From contig JABHNP010000212.1 in assembly GCA_018694455.1 (NCBI GenBank), forward strand, positions 1 to 12,684: a stretch of 12,684 bases of DNA. The letters run 5' to 3'. Position numbers and translations under genes: made by a program. Of this stretch, positions 1-7,225 are shown piece after piece (the first letter of the stretch is position 1; every line of letters begins with the position of its first letter). The notes beneath the pieces are model-generated. The model was not told the DNA's origin. It saw only the letters and a program-made list of their open reading frames with translations, and did no database searches. The stretch comes from Planctomycetaceae bacterium (lineage in GTDB: Bacteria > Planctomycetota > Planctomycetia > Pirellulales > UBA1268).

Positions 1-1
1 C

Positions 2-496
2 TCTAATCGTCCTGTTGTCGGTGTCATAATGGGTAGCAAAACAGATTGGAAAACGCTTGAACGGGCAGCGGCGGTTCTGAGCGAACTTGGCGTGCCACAC
101 GAATGTGAAATTGTATCAGCGCATCGCACACCAGAGAAACTCACCGAATATGCTCGTGCTGCCGCCAAGAGAGGGCTGAAAGTAATTATCGCGGGTGCCG
201 GTGGCGCCGCGCATCTTCCGGGCATGGTCGCAGCACAGACTCACCTCCCAGTACTTGGTGTACCCGTCGAGTCAGCTGTTCTTCGGGGTGTTGATTCGTT
301 GTTATCGATTGTTCAAATGCCAGCAGGTGTACCTGTTGGGACCCTTGCAATTGGCAACGCAGGTGCAGCGAATGCAGCACTTCTTGCAGTTTCCATTCTG
401 TCGTTACATGACGAGGCGTTGCGAGATCGTCTTTGTGAGTACCGAAAGTCGCAGACAGAACGAGTGCTCGCCGATAAGCTTTCCTCTGGTACGTAA
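2..496 (+). CDS. purE: N5-carboxyaminoimidazole ribonucleotide mutase PurE (5' partial)
   Basis: Class I PurE, which converts N5-CAIR (the PurK product) to CAIR in cytosolic purine synthesis. The reading frame is open from base 2. The first ATG in the window (29) is internal, because the codons before it read SNRPVVGVI, the usual first beta strand leading into MGSKTDW. The true start therefore lies just off the window, probably only a few codons away. Counting from that ATG, GSKTDW is at residues 2-7, SAHRTP at 30-35 (H32 is the expected catalytic histidine), GAGGAAHLPG at 56-65 and the GVDSLLSIVQMP substrate loop near 87-98, followed by VGTLAIG. All class I signatures are intact, and length matches the family once the missing N-terminus is allowed for. 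The gene stops 14 bases before purK, so the two probably form an operon. Function is inferred from strong family resemblance. Confidence 0.96.
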   Translation, partial: SNRPVVGVIMGSKTDWKTLERAAAVLSELGVPHECEIVSAHRTPEKLTEYARAAAKRGLKVIIAGAGGAAHLPGMVAAQTHLPVLGVPVESAVLRGVDSLLSIVQMPAGVPVGTLAIGNAGAANAALLAVSILSLHDEALRDRLCEYRKSQTERVLADKLSSGT

Positions 497-510
497 TTCT
501 CTGACACAAA

Positions 511-1689
511 ATGTGGGGTGTCCTTATGGATAATGACGCTGACCAGGTATCTTCGATCATGCCGGGAGCCCTGCTTGGGGTTCTAGGTGGTGGCCAGCTG
601 GGTGCAATGTTTGCAATGGCTGCTCGCAGTATGGGGTATCGAGTTGCTGTGATTACTGATACCAAGGATTGTCCGGCTGCTCGTCATGCTGACCGACTCC
701 ATGTCGGGAGCTACACAGACGTCTCATTTCTTACTCAAGCAGCTAAAGATCTCTCAGTTGTAACCTTTGAGTTTGAAAATGTACCGGCGGCAGCTGGAGA
801 GGCTCTCAAGGCAGAGGTTCCGGTCCGTCCTTGTCCAGAAGTACTTTTTACGACACAGAACCGTGAGCGTGAGAAAGCATTTCTGGTAGATCGAGGTATT
901 CCCTGTGGCCGTCATGCCGTCGTGCGATCAGAGAAAGAGTTGCATGATGCGGCAGGAACTATCGGATTACCGGCCGTTCTCAAAACAGCCGCCTTTGGGT
1001 ATGACGGAAAGGGGCAGGAACTCATAAAAAAAACTTCTGATTTAGGTAATGCTTGGGAGCGGCTTGGTGGAGCAACGTGTGTCCTTGAAGAGTGGATTGA
1101 TTTTCAGTGTGAACTTTCGGTTGTTGCAGCGAGGGGGCTCGATGGCGCTGTGGTCGCATTCCCTGCAATCCGGAATGAACATAAAAATCATATTCTTGAT
1201 GTCAGTTCATGCCCTGCTGAGTTGCCAGCAGAAGTCTTGGGTGAGGCCGAGCACCTTGCAGCGACAGTTCTCTCAGAGTTACAAGTTGTTGGTGTGTCAT
1301 GTATAGAGTTTTTCTTGACACACGAAAATCGTCTTCTTGTGAATGAGATTGCACCGCGAACTCATAACTCTGGACACTTAACGATCGAATCTTGTCCGAC
1401 CAGCCAATTCGAACAACAGGTACGAGCTATCTGTGGATTGCCGCTCGGTGTCACAACTCCTCTTGTTCCGGCAGCGATGGCAAATGTGCTTGGTGATTGC
1501 TGGCAGGAGGGTGAGCCTGACTGGGGTGGTGTTCTTGCTTTACCGGGAGCAAGCCTCCATTTGTATGGAAAAGAAGAACCACGGCCCGGTCGCAAGATGG
1601 GTCACATTACCGTCACTTCACAGACAACAGCGGGCGCTATAGCGATCGCACGACAAGCGAGGCAGGTGGCTTCATCGCGTCCGCAGTGA
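511..1689 (+). CDS. purK: N5-carboxyaminoimidazole ribonucleotide synthase PurK
   Basis: ATP-grasp enzyme that carboxylates aminoimidazole ribonucleotide with bicarbonate and ATP to give N5-CAIR, the PurE substrate. The N-terminal nucleotide-binding-like loop GGGQLG is at residues 26-31. The ATP-grasp core has KTAAFGYDGKGQ at 158-169, a VLEEWIDF segment at 191-198 and the metal/active-site block NEIAPRTHNSGH at 278-289. The family C-terminal signature GKEEPRPGRKMGHI is at 353-366. The start is uncertain. ATG 511 gives 392 residues but has no ribosome binding site. ATG 526 (MDNDADQ) removes five residues and has a GGGGTG run about five bases upstream, so it is at least as likely. Either way there are some 20 extra residues before the first beta strand. 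The gene lies 14 to 29 bases after purE and converges on the carotenoid operon with only 47 bases between stops, where no clear terminator hairpin was seen. Confidence 0.96.
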   Translation: MWGVLMDNDADQVSSIMPGALLGVLGGGQLGAMFAMAARSMGYRVAVITDTKDCPAARHADRLHVGSYTDVSFLTQAAKDLSVVTFEFENVPAAAGEALKAEVPVRPCPEVLFTTQNREREKAFLVDRGIPCGRHAVVRSEKELHDAAGTIGLPAVLKTAAFGYDGKGQELIKKTSDLGNAWERLGGATCVLEEWIDFQCELSVVAARGLDGAVVAFPAIRNEHKNHILDVSSCPAELPAEVLGEAEHLAATVLSELQVVGVSCIEFFLTHENRLLVNEIAPRTHNSGHLTIESCPTSQFEQQVRAICGLPLGVTTPLVPAAMANVLGDCWQEGEPDWGGVLALPGASLHLYGKEEPRPGRKMGHITVTSQTTAGAIAIARQARQVASSRPQ

Positions 1690-1736
1690 AGTGGCAGGCG
1701 TGTTCTGCTGAGTAAGCGTGTTCTCCTGTGCGAGCT

Positions 1737-2882
1737 CTATTGGGGGCGTAAAGCTCTGCCCTTCCAGGATGCTTTGAATCCGAGGGCACGGCGTCCTAGA
1801 GCAATCCACTGAATGCCGAGAAAGACTCCTACTGCCAGCGGATGAAAAAGGGCGCTGGCAACACTTTGTCGGAACCGTGGGAGGATAAGGAATCGAGGGC
1901 AATAACTCAGTATGAAACATGAAATGATGACGAGGGATGTCATTCCGGATTGGCCGGTGCTCGCCCAGTAGCTGAGCAAAAGCATGGTCGGAACAATCTG
2001 GCCGCCTCCAAGCAGCAGTGTGAAGGGGAGTATTGTTTTCGGTGATCCAATTCCCTCAGTAGCATTTTTCATGAGCCCCTGTAGGACATCTTGGTTTGTG
2101 TTGTACATGCGGCATGACGCTATGTCACTGGCGTCAAAAATATCAGTATGAAGCCCTGCTCTTCGAAACAGTCTCGGTAGCATGAGTCCATCGTGGAGAG
2201 AGGACTTAATTGCATAGTGTCCGCCCGCCCTGCGATATGCGTCGCGTGTGGTGAGGAACAGTTGGCCACATCCTGCTGCCAATGACGGGTTGTTCGAGTG
2301 ACGGCTTCGAGAGAGCGGCAGGAATCCTAACAACACAAAATGGATTAAGGGCAACAGGAGCCAGCCAAGAAATGTTGGAGTTTCTTGATGCGGAAACCCA
2401 CTTGCAAGATCAACCTTTGAGTCTTGCAAAAAAGCAACACTCCTTGCGATAGCATCTGGCTGAACGGTTACATCAGCATCGATAAATACAAGAATATTAT
2501 TATGAGCCGCTTCTGCTAATTGGTGGCAGGCGTGTTGTTTGCCGCACCAGCCGCTGGGCAGAGGTTTTCCGTGAACGAGTCTCACTCGTGGATCACGGTG
2601 AGTCCATTCGGAAACAATGCGAGCAGATGAGTCAGTGCTAGCGTCATCAAGCACAACAAGTTCAAAGTCAATATCTTGGCTTGCCAGTACATTGAGAATA
2701 AAACTATTAAGAACAGCAGCTTCATTTCGCACCGGTACTAAAATCGAAACAGGATCAGATGTATGGGTGTCTGGACTGCGTTGAAAGAGCCTTAGGTTTT
2801 TCCAAGTTAAGATGGCAGGAAGAAGGGCAAGGCCGCCTGCGAGCATGGCAAGTACAACTATGGAGAGGTCGCTTTCTGTCAC
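1737..2882 (-). CDS. crtQ: CrtQ-like carotenoid glycosyltransferase (GT2)
   Basis: Membrane-anchored family 2 glycosyltransferase, 381 residues, resembling Staphylococcus CrtQ (4,4'-diaponeurosporenoate glycosyltransferase), CruC and HpnB. Visible features are an N-terminal membrane segment (about 6-27), the nucleotide-sugar entry motif VPVRNE (49-54), paired aspartates at 79-80, GWCGKQHACHQL (111-122), the metal-binding DAD (135-137), AGGH (219-222), CRMY (257-260) and the terminal WKGR (373-376). Several of these recur in CrtQ as I recall it: GKxHAC, DADV, GGH, RMY, WKGR. Two or three further membrane segments lie between about 285 and 363. By analogy it would transfer glucose to a C30 carotenoid carboxylate on the inner face of the membrane; the sugar donor and exact acceptor cannot be read from sequence. 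The start is GTG, overlapping the upstream acyltransferase stop as GTGA. It is the last gene of the operon. Confidence 0.85.
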   Translation of the reverse strand: MTESDLSIVVLAMLAGGLALLPAILTWKNLRLFQRSPDTHTSDPVSILVPVRNEAAVLNSFILNVLASQDIDFELVVLDDASTDSSARIVSEWTHRDPRVRLVHGKPLPSGWCGKQHACHQLAEAAHNNILVFIDADVTVQPDAIARSVAFLQDSKVDLASGFPHQETPTFLGWLLLPLIHFVLLGFLPLSRSRHSNNPSLAAGCGQLFLTTRDAYRRAGGHYAIKSSLHDGLMLPRLFRRAGLHTDIFDASDIASCRMYNTNQDVLQGLMKNATEGIGSPKTILPFTLLLGGGQIVPTMLLLSYWASTGQSGMTSLVIISCFILSYCPRFLILPRFRQSVASALFHPLAVGVFLGIQWIALGRRALGFKASWKGRALRPQ

Positions 2883-3736
2883 GATGGTTCCTCTTCGTGT
2901 GCCGGGTTAAAGCGTTTGCCGGCAAGTGCCGAACGAATTCGGCGTGTGATGTCATACACCCCTCCAATGCCGACGGTACCTACCGCAAGTTCAATGAAAG
3001 CGTTTGTGTCACGAGAAATCGCTGCGGTTCGTAATTCGTTTTGGGTTTCTTCGAGCGCGGCCGCGAGGCATTTGTTCCACTGGGCGGCATTAAGGTCTTG
3101 GTTGAGTTCGACTCGCTGGGGTGTACCGAAGGCAACAAGTGCTTCGGGTAGGCGTTCGTTCCAGAACGGGTATTCCACCGCGAAGGGAATGATCCATCCA
3201 TGCTTTGCATTAGCAGCAGCGTGACCAACGCCGGGTTTCATGTCGACAGGCCGTTGTCGTGGGTCAACAAAGTCGCCCTGTGCTGTCACCCAAAAAAGAA
3301 CATCGCTACGTTCCATGGCAGCCTTTGCAAACCGTAGAAAGCGAGCTGCGCCTTTCCACGAATCACGCTCAATGCCTAGGAAGCCAATCCGCTTGAGAAA
3401 TGAATATCGGCCAAGAGCCGTTGCATCCATTGGTCCATAGTTCATTCGGTCAGGGTAAAGTTTTTGGGCAACTAGAAAAAAGATAAGTGGATCCCACCAA
3501 CTCGGATGGTTCGTGTACAGAAGCACAGACTCGCCCTCAATAAGCGGCACTGCAGGTCGGTTGTCCAAAGGTTTGAGGAGGCGTATTGAATGAAAGTGTC
3601 TTCGGCAGTATCCACGGACATACCACATGAACCAATCGTAAAGACGACGCGAGTGCGGTGGTAACGTTGCGTCAGAAGGCTTCCGGTTGCGCGACATGCT
3701 CTGAGAGGGCTCTGGCGTGTTCACGATGCGACGCAT
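2879..3736 (-). CDS. PlsC/LPLAT-fold acyltransferase of the carotenoid operon
   Basis: Lysophospholipid-acyltransferase-fold protein, 285 residues. The catalytic motif NHPSWWD (76-82) supplies H77 and D82 of the H-x4-D pair. GFLGIERDS (118-126) matches the second block, TAQGDF (151-156) stands where most PlsC proteins have the EGTR-type block, and PGVGHAA (168-174) and WIIPFAVEYPFW (181-192) follow. A short hydrophobic aromatic stretch (about 33-43) may anchor it to the membrane. Its place between crtP-like and crtQ-like genes suggests that it esterifies the carotenoid sugar with a fatty acid, the step done by CrtO in Staphylococcus and by CruD in green sulfur bacteria. It does not look like the small multi-spanning CrtO, so this would be a non-orthologous replacement. 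The start overlaps the crtP stop by 16 bases. An alternative ATG at 3697 (MSRNRKPS) would remove the overlap; neither start has a visible ribosome binding site. A general phospholipid acyltransferase role cannot be excluded. Confidence 0.83.
   Translation of the reverse strand: MRRIVNTPEPSQSMSRNRKPSDATLPPHSRRLYDWFMWYVRGYCRRHFHSIRLLKPLDNRPAVPLIEGESVLLYTNHPSWWDPLIFFLVAQKLYPDRMNYGPMDATALGRYSFLKRIGFLGIERDSWKGAARFLRFAKAAMERSDVLFWVTAQGDFVDPRQRPVDMKPGVGHAAANAKHGWIIPFAVEYPFWNERLPEALVAFGTPQRVELNQDLNAAQWNKCLAAALEETQNELRTAAISRDTNAFIELAVGTVGIGGVYDITRRIRSALAGKRFNPAHEEEPS
2888..2896 (-). promoter_or_regulatory. Shine-Dalgarno site for crtQ
   Basis: The minus strand reads GAAGAGGAA, with GAGG seven bases before the GTG at 2882-2880. 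This supports the GTG start, which overlaps the acyltransferase stop, rather than a later ATG. It is among the clearest ribosome binding sites in the window and lies inside the 3' end of the upstream gene, as expected for translational coupling. Confidence 0.6.
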
Positions 3737-5361
3737 GCCGGTTGATTTATCGAACCGATTGGTTCAACGATACGATCTTGATCAACACAGTCACCTGCTA
3801 TCCAGCCTGACATCAGAACCATTGGCATTCCTGGTCCTGGGTGGGCTGATCCGCCTGCCAAATAAAGGCCTTCAACATCAGGTGAGCGGTTGGCTGGCTT
3901 GAATGCCCCAAGGAATCGGCCGTGGCTTGCGAGACCATAGATAGCACCATCTAAAACGTGATAGCGGTCTTGAATATCCTGTGGAGTCAGAGCGTGTTCA
4001 ACAACGATGTGCTCTTCAATGTCTTCAAGGCCAGCCGTCAGTTTAAGTTTCTCAATGATTCGATCTCTGTATGCCGGTAGCATCTCAGACCACTTGTGAT
4101 GAGGTCGAAGGTACGGCGTGTGTACAAGCACGTAGAGCGATTCTCCGCCGGGTGGTGCGACTCCTGGTTCTGTGGCCGCCGGTGCGCATACGTAGCACGT
4201 GGGGTCTGGAGCTGGCTCACCCTGGCGATAGATCGCTTCAAATTCTTTATGCGGATCAGCAGAAAAAACAAAGTTGTGGTGAAGTAATTGGTCGTAACGA
4301 CGATTCAGGCCAAGGTAGAGAACAACGCCCGAACAAGCCGGTTCATAATTCCTACGCCCAAGAAATTTCTGTCGTGGTCGGCCATCGAGTAGTTCTTTGT
4401 GGGTTCGCACGCTATCAGAATTTGTAACAACCGCTCCACCTCTAATTGTCTCACCATCAGCAGTTAACACGCCGCTGGCACGTCCGTCTTCAACGAGAAT
4501 TTGACGGATTGCAGTGTTTGTTCGAATCTCTACTCCGAGGCTTAATGCAAGCTTGGTGAGCGCTTTTGGCACCGCGGCTGTGCCACCGCGTGGGTACCAG
4601 ACACCGTCGTTCGACTGCATATGTGCGATTCCGCAAAGGACTGCAGGAGATGATTCTGGACAGCTCCCAACATATTGCGTGTAGTGGTCAAGCATTTGGG
4701 CTGCGCGGCTGTCTGGAACATAAGACCGAACTGTTCCCGCAACACTATGTCCCGGACGCATTCGCATGACTTCGCGGAGCATGGAGACCGTGACACTCCT
4801 CTTTGGGTCGAACATGTCCTTGAGACCACCGATGGACTTCCAGAAAAAAAAGTCATCTGAAATTTTATGGAGTTTTTTGGCCAGATCCATAAAGCGAGAA
4901 TAGCCTTCGCCGGCTCCTGATCCGGGCGAAAACTGGTCTAGTTCAGCTTTCATCTTTTGGACGTCGGCGTGCAGATCGAGCGTCGTGCCGTCGTCGAAAA
5001 AACTTCTCCATTGTGGATCGAGTGGAACGAGATCAAGTGCCGTTTCCAGTGGTTGTCCTGCTTCATCAAATATTCGTTTGAGTACTGCGGGTATCGTTAA
5101 GATGGTTGGGCCCATATCGAAACGAAAGCCCTCTTCTTCGTATACTGCAGCCTTGCCGCCGGTCCAACTGTTTTTGTCACAGAGCACCACTGCATAGCCG
5201 CGAGCTGCGAGTGTGCAGGCGGTGGCAAGACCACCTAGACCACCACCGACAACAATCACCTGATTTTTTACTTCGGCATCACTGAGTTCTCTCGGACGAA
5301 CACTCCGGGTCATTTCCTCGGTTGAGGGATCTTTCATCGTGTCATTGATGGATCTGTCCAT
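3721..5361 (-). CDS. crtP: CrtP-like C30 carotenoid oxygenase/desaturase
   Basis: FAD-dependent amine-oxidoreductase of the phytoene desaturase family, 546 residues. The dinucleotide-binding loop GGGLGG is at 39-44, followed by DKNSWTGGK and RFDMGPTILTIP. The C-terminal FAD segment GLYLAGGSAHPGPGMPMV begins at 498. QWRSFFDDGTTLDL, YTQYVGS, HHNFVFSAD, DPTCYV and GAIYGL match remembered Staphylococcus CrtP (4,4'-diaponeurosporene oxygenase) better than CrtN, so terminal methyl oxidation to an aldehyde is the best guess. Many planctomycete CrtN/CrtP paralogues are only loosely assigned, so a desaturase role is possible. About 33 residues precede the first beta strand, and internal ATGs at codons 9 and 17 are alternative starts. 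AAGGA lies about 12 bases before the chosen ATG, rather far. A C-terminal tail of about 20 residues ends with EPIGSINQP, resembling the neighbour's tail. It is separated from crtN by 143 bases and overlaps the acyltransferase by 16. Confidence 0.87.
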   Translation of the reverse strand: MDRSINDTMKDPSTEEMTRSVRPRELSDAEVKNQVIVVGGGLGGLATACTLAARGYAVVLCDKNSWTGGKAAVYEEEGFRFDMGPTILTIPAVLKRIFDEAGQPLETALDLVPLDPQWRSFFDDGTTLDLHADVQKMKAELDQFSPGSGAGEGYSRFMDLAKKLHKISDDFFFWKSIGGLKDMFDPKRSVTVSMLREVMRMRPGHSVAGTVRSYVPDSRAAQMLDHYTQYVGSCPESSPAVLCGIAHMQSNDGVWYPRGGTAAVPKALTKLALSLGVEIRTNTAIRQILVEDGRASGVLTADGETIRGGAVVTNSDSVRTHKELLDGRPRQKFLGRRNYEPACSGVVLYLGLNRRYDQLLHHNFVFSADPHKEFEAIYRQGEPAPDPTCYVCAPAATEPGVAPPGGESLYVLVHTPYLRPHHKWSEMLPAYRDRIIEKLKLTAGLEDIEEHIVVEHALTPQDIQDRYHVLDGAIYGLASHGRFLGAFKPANRSPDVEGLYLAGGSAHPGPGMPMVLMSGWIAGDCVDQDRIVEPIGSINQPACVAS

Positions 5362-5482
5362 TGATCGTGCTTTTCCTTAGTGATGGTTGGCTCAGAGTCT
5401 ATGCAATTTCAGCCACAAAGTTCTCGATTTTAAGCACCTGCTTTTTACCGGTGCGCCGTGTAGGGTTTGTGGTAACGGCCTC

Positions 5483-5496
5483 AGGAAAGCTTTCCT
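5483..5496. repeat. Perfect 14-bp palindrome between crtN and crtP
   Basis: AGGAAAGCTTTCCT is a perfect palindrome. It lies eight bases past the crtN stop codon in the 143-base gap before crtP. It is not followed by a T run on either strand, so it does not read as a classical terminator. It could be a protein binding site, an RNA-processing or stability element within the operon transcript, or chance. Nothing else definite was seen in the gap, apart from AAGGA upstream of crtP. Confidence 0.4.
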
Positions 5497-5504
5497 CGCT
5501 AGCA

Positions 5505-7079
5505 TTAACTGCCACTTCCGATGGTTTCCGCCGGAAGTTGTACGGGGGCCTGCCAAGGCTGATTCACTTGCTCTAATGGTTCGCTCGTTTCAGCCGGCAT
5601 GTTGAAGTCCTGAAGCAGCAAGTCCGTTGTGATTTTTGCCGAAGAATAGATGACCGGAAGCCCACTGCCAGGATGTGTGCCGCCACCAACGAGATACATG
5701 CCCTCAATATCTTCAAAGCGATTGTGTGGCCGCATGTGCAGCATTTGATTCAGGTCATGCGATAAGTTGAACGTCGCGCCTCTGTAGATTGCATACTCTT
5801 CCTGCCAGTCGTCGGGAGTAACCATTTTTTCATAACGAATTCGTGGTCTTACATTTTTGATTCCAAGTTTTTCAAGCTGATTAATTGCAACTTCACGGAA
5901 AGCAGGGGCTTCTTTTTTCCAGTTGATATTTGGATGCTTGTGGCTGACGGGTATGAGGGCATAGAGCGTGCTCATGTCCTTGGGAGCAAGAGTGGGATCT
6001 GTAATCGAAGCATTTTGAACGTACATTGACGGATCTGCGCTTAAGCAGTGTCGGCGTTCAATGTCTGCAAGATTGTCACGATAGTTCTCTGCCAGGTAAA
6101 TGTTGTGATGGGGGACGGAATCATAACAGCCGTCGAGCCCTAGGTAGAGCATGAAGGTCGAGCACGAAAAACGGCGAGAGGCAATTTTTTTATCACTCCA
6201 TCGTCGCCGTAATGCGTCTGGAACCAGCCGTGTCATGGCTCTGGCGAAGTCTGCATTTACGACAGTTGCGTCTGCTGCATACTGCCCCTTTGGCGTCGTT
6301 ACCGAAGTAATTTTTTTGCCACTAAATTCCATTGATTCAACGGGTTCGCCGTAGTGAATCTCCACACCCATGTCTTCAGCGAGACGAGCCATTGTCGCTG
6401 ATACCTCTCCGCATCCGCCGATCGGATGGAATACTCCGTGCTCATATTCAAGAAAGGAAAGGATGGAAAAAAGGCTTGGACAACGAAACGGCGACATGCC
6501 CAAATATTTTGATTGGAACGTAAAGGCTAATCGGATTCTTTCATCGGAAAAGAAACGACTAAGTTCTGCGTCAAGACTCTTCCATGGTTTGAGAAGAGGG
6601 ACGAGTTTCAAAAGATCGGGATTGGCCAGATCCGTCCACCGCTCAAAGGGCTTTTCCAGAAATGGCGCGAAGCGGACAAACTTCTCACGTGTTTCAGTCA
6701 TGAAGCGTGTGAACGATCCGCGGTCATTCGGCGAAAGACGAGCGACAGCGTCTTCCATTCTCGCCAAGTCAGGCGTCGCAACGAGTTCTCCACCTGAACC
6801 AAAAATAAGTCGATATTGCGGGTCAAGTTTGACCATCTCGACTTCTTTGTGGAGGTCATATCCACATTTCGAAAAAATATCTGAAAGAACACGTGGGTAG
6901 AGAAAAAATGTTGGACCGAGGTCGAAGCGAAAGCCCGTACCGCTTTCGAGCGAACTTGTTCGTCCGCCCGGTGTTTGAAGCCTCTCAAGGACTCGGACTC
7001 TCAGGCCGGCTCGGGCTAACAACATTGCAGATGCGAGACCACCAGGCCCAGCACCAACGATCGTGACTGTTCGTGTCAT
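5505..7079 (-). CDS. crtN: CrtN-like carotenoid desaturase
   Basis: FAD-dependent phytoene-desaturase-family enzyme, 524 residues, first gene of the operon. The dinucleotide-binding loop GAGPGG is at 9-14, then PGGRTSSLES and RFDLGPTFFLYP. FQSKYLGMSP (188-197) is a hallmark of CrtI/CrtN desaturases, GVFHPIGG is at 215-222, and the C-terminal FAD block GGGTHPGSGLPV is at 465-476. This block (GGGTHPGSGLP) favours a true desaturase over the oxygenase type seen in the next gene. The expected role is stepwise dehydrogenation of a C30 backbone, either diapophytoene or, in the squalene route described for planctomycetes, squalene. The start MTRTVTIVGAGPGG is the usual compact start of the family, although no Shine-Dalgarno site precedes it. 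A 31-residue tail follows the catalytic fold and contains EPLEQVNQP. C30 rather than C40 substrate use is inferred from the crtP/crtQ neighbours. Confidence 0.9.
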   Translation of the reverse strand: MTRTVTIVGAGPGGLASAMLLARAGLRVRVLERLQTPGGRTSSLESGTGFRFDLGPTFFLYPRVLSDIFSKCGYDLHKEVEMVKLDPQYRLIFGSGGELVATPDLARMEDAVARLSPNDRGSFTRFMTETREKFVRFAPFLEKPFERWTDLANPDLLKLVPLLKPWKSLDAELSRFFSDERIRLAFTFQSKYLGMSPFRCPSLFSILSFLEYEHGVFHPIGGCGEVSATMARLAEDMGVEIHYGEPVESMEFSGKKITSVTTPKGQYAADATVVNADFARAMTRLVPDALRRRWSDKKIASRRFSCSTFMLYLGLDGCYDSVPHHNIYLAENYRDNLADIERRHCLSADPSMYVQNASITDPTLAPKDMSTLYALIPVSHKHPNINWKKEAPAFREVAINQLEKLGIKNVRPRIRYEKMVTPDDWQEEYAIYRGATFNLSHDLNQMLHMRPHNRFEDIEGMYLVGGGTHPGSGLPVIYSSAKITTDLLLQDFNMPAETSEPLEQVNQPWQAPVQLPAETIGSGS

Positions 7080-7113
7080 ATTTTAGTTTCGATAATGTCG
7101 ATTTCGCTCTTTT

Positions 7114-7132
7114 GCCACGCGGGACGCGTAGC
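7114..7132 (-). other. 5'-leader hairpin upstream of crtN
   Basis: On the minus strand the transcript would contain GCUACGCG-UCC-CGCGUGGC, an eight-pair stem with one U-G wobble and a three-base loop. It would begin about ten bases after the predicted start of transcription and end 34 bases before the crtN ATG. It could stabilise the 5' end of the mRNA or act in regulation. It lacks a following U run, so it is not an intrinsic terminator. Confidence 0.5.
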
Positions 7133-7148
7133 ATGGTAACTTCGCTCC

Positions 7149-7176
7149 ACTATAGATCGGTTGAGTGGGCGGTCAA
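7149..7176 (-). promoter_or_regulatory. Sigma70-type promoter of the carotenoid operon
   Basis: The minus strand carries TTGACC (7176-7171), a 16-base spacer and TATAGT (7154-7149); each hexamer matches five of six consensus bases. Transcription would start near 7142 and give a leader of about 60 bases before crtN. The site lies downstream of the YYAP-repeat gene stop (7226), so the pigment operon can be transcribed independently of that gene. Planctomycete promoters are not well characterised, so the match is suggestive only. Confidence 0.55.
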
Positions 7177-7225
7177 GAATCTCTGCCTTGCAATTTGACG
7201 CAATCGACGTATCGAGGCACGAGTT

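Noticed and set aside
1691..2536. A 14-base identical string, GTGGCAGGCGTGTT, at 1691-1704 and 2523-2536, plus GCGTGTTC twice at 1698-1723
   Set aside because: One 14-base match is not surprising in a window this size, one copy is inside crtQ, and there is no mobile-element context.
5432..5446. AAGCA-CC-TGCTT followed by TTT as a plus-strand terminator
   Set aside because: The loop is only two bases, the stem is five pairs, and no plus-strand gene ends there.
6370..6900. A 176-codon plus-strand open frame inside crtN
   Set aside because: It lies wholly within a strongly supported desaturase, is rich in Arg/Ser and has no motif.
6990..7134. A 49-codon upstream frame (ATG at 7134-7132, beginning MLRVPRGKR) that overlaps the crtN start out of frame
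   Set aside because: Its only Shine-Dalgarno-like GGAG would lie upstream of the predicted transcription start, and its 3' part merely shadows crtN. It is probably incidental.
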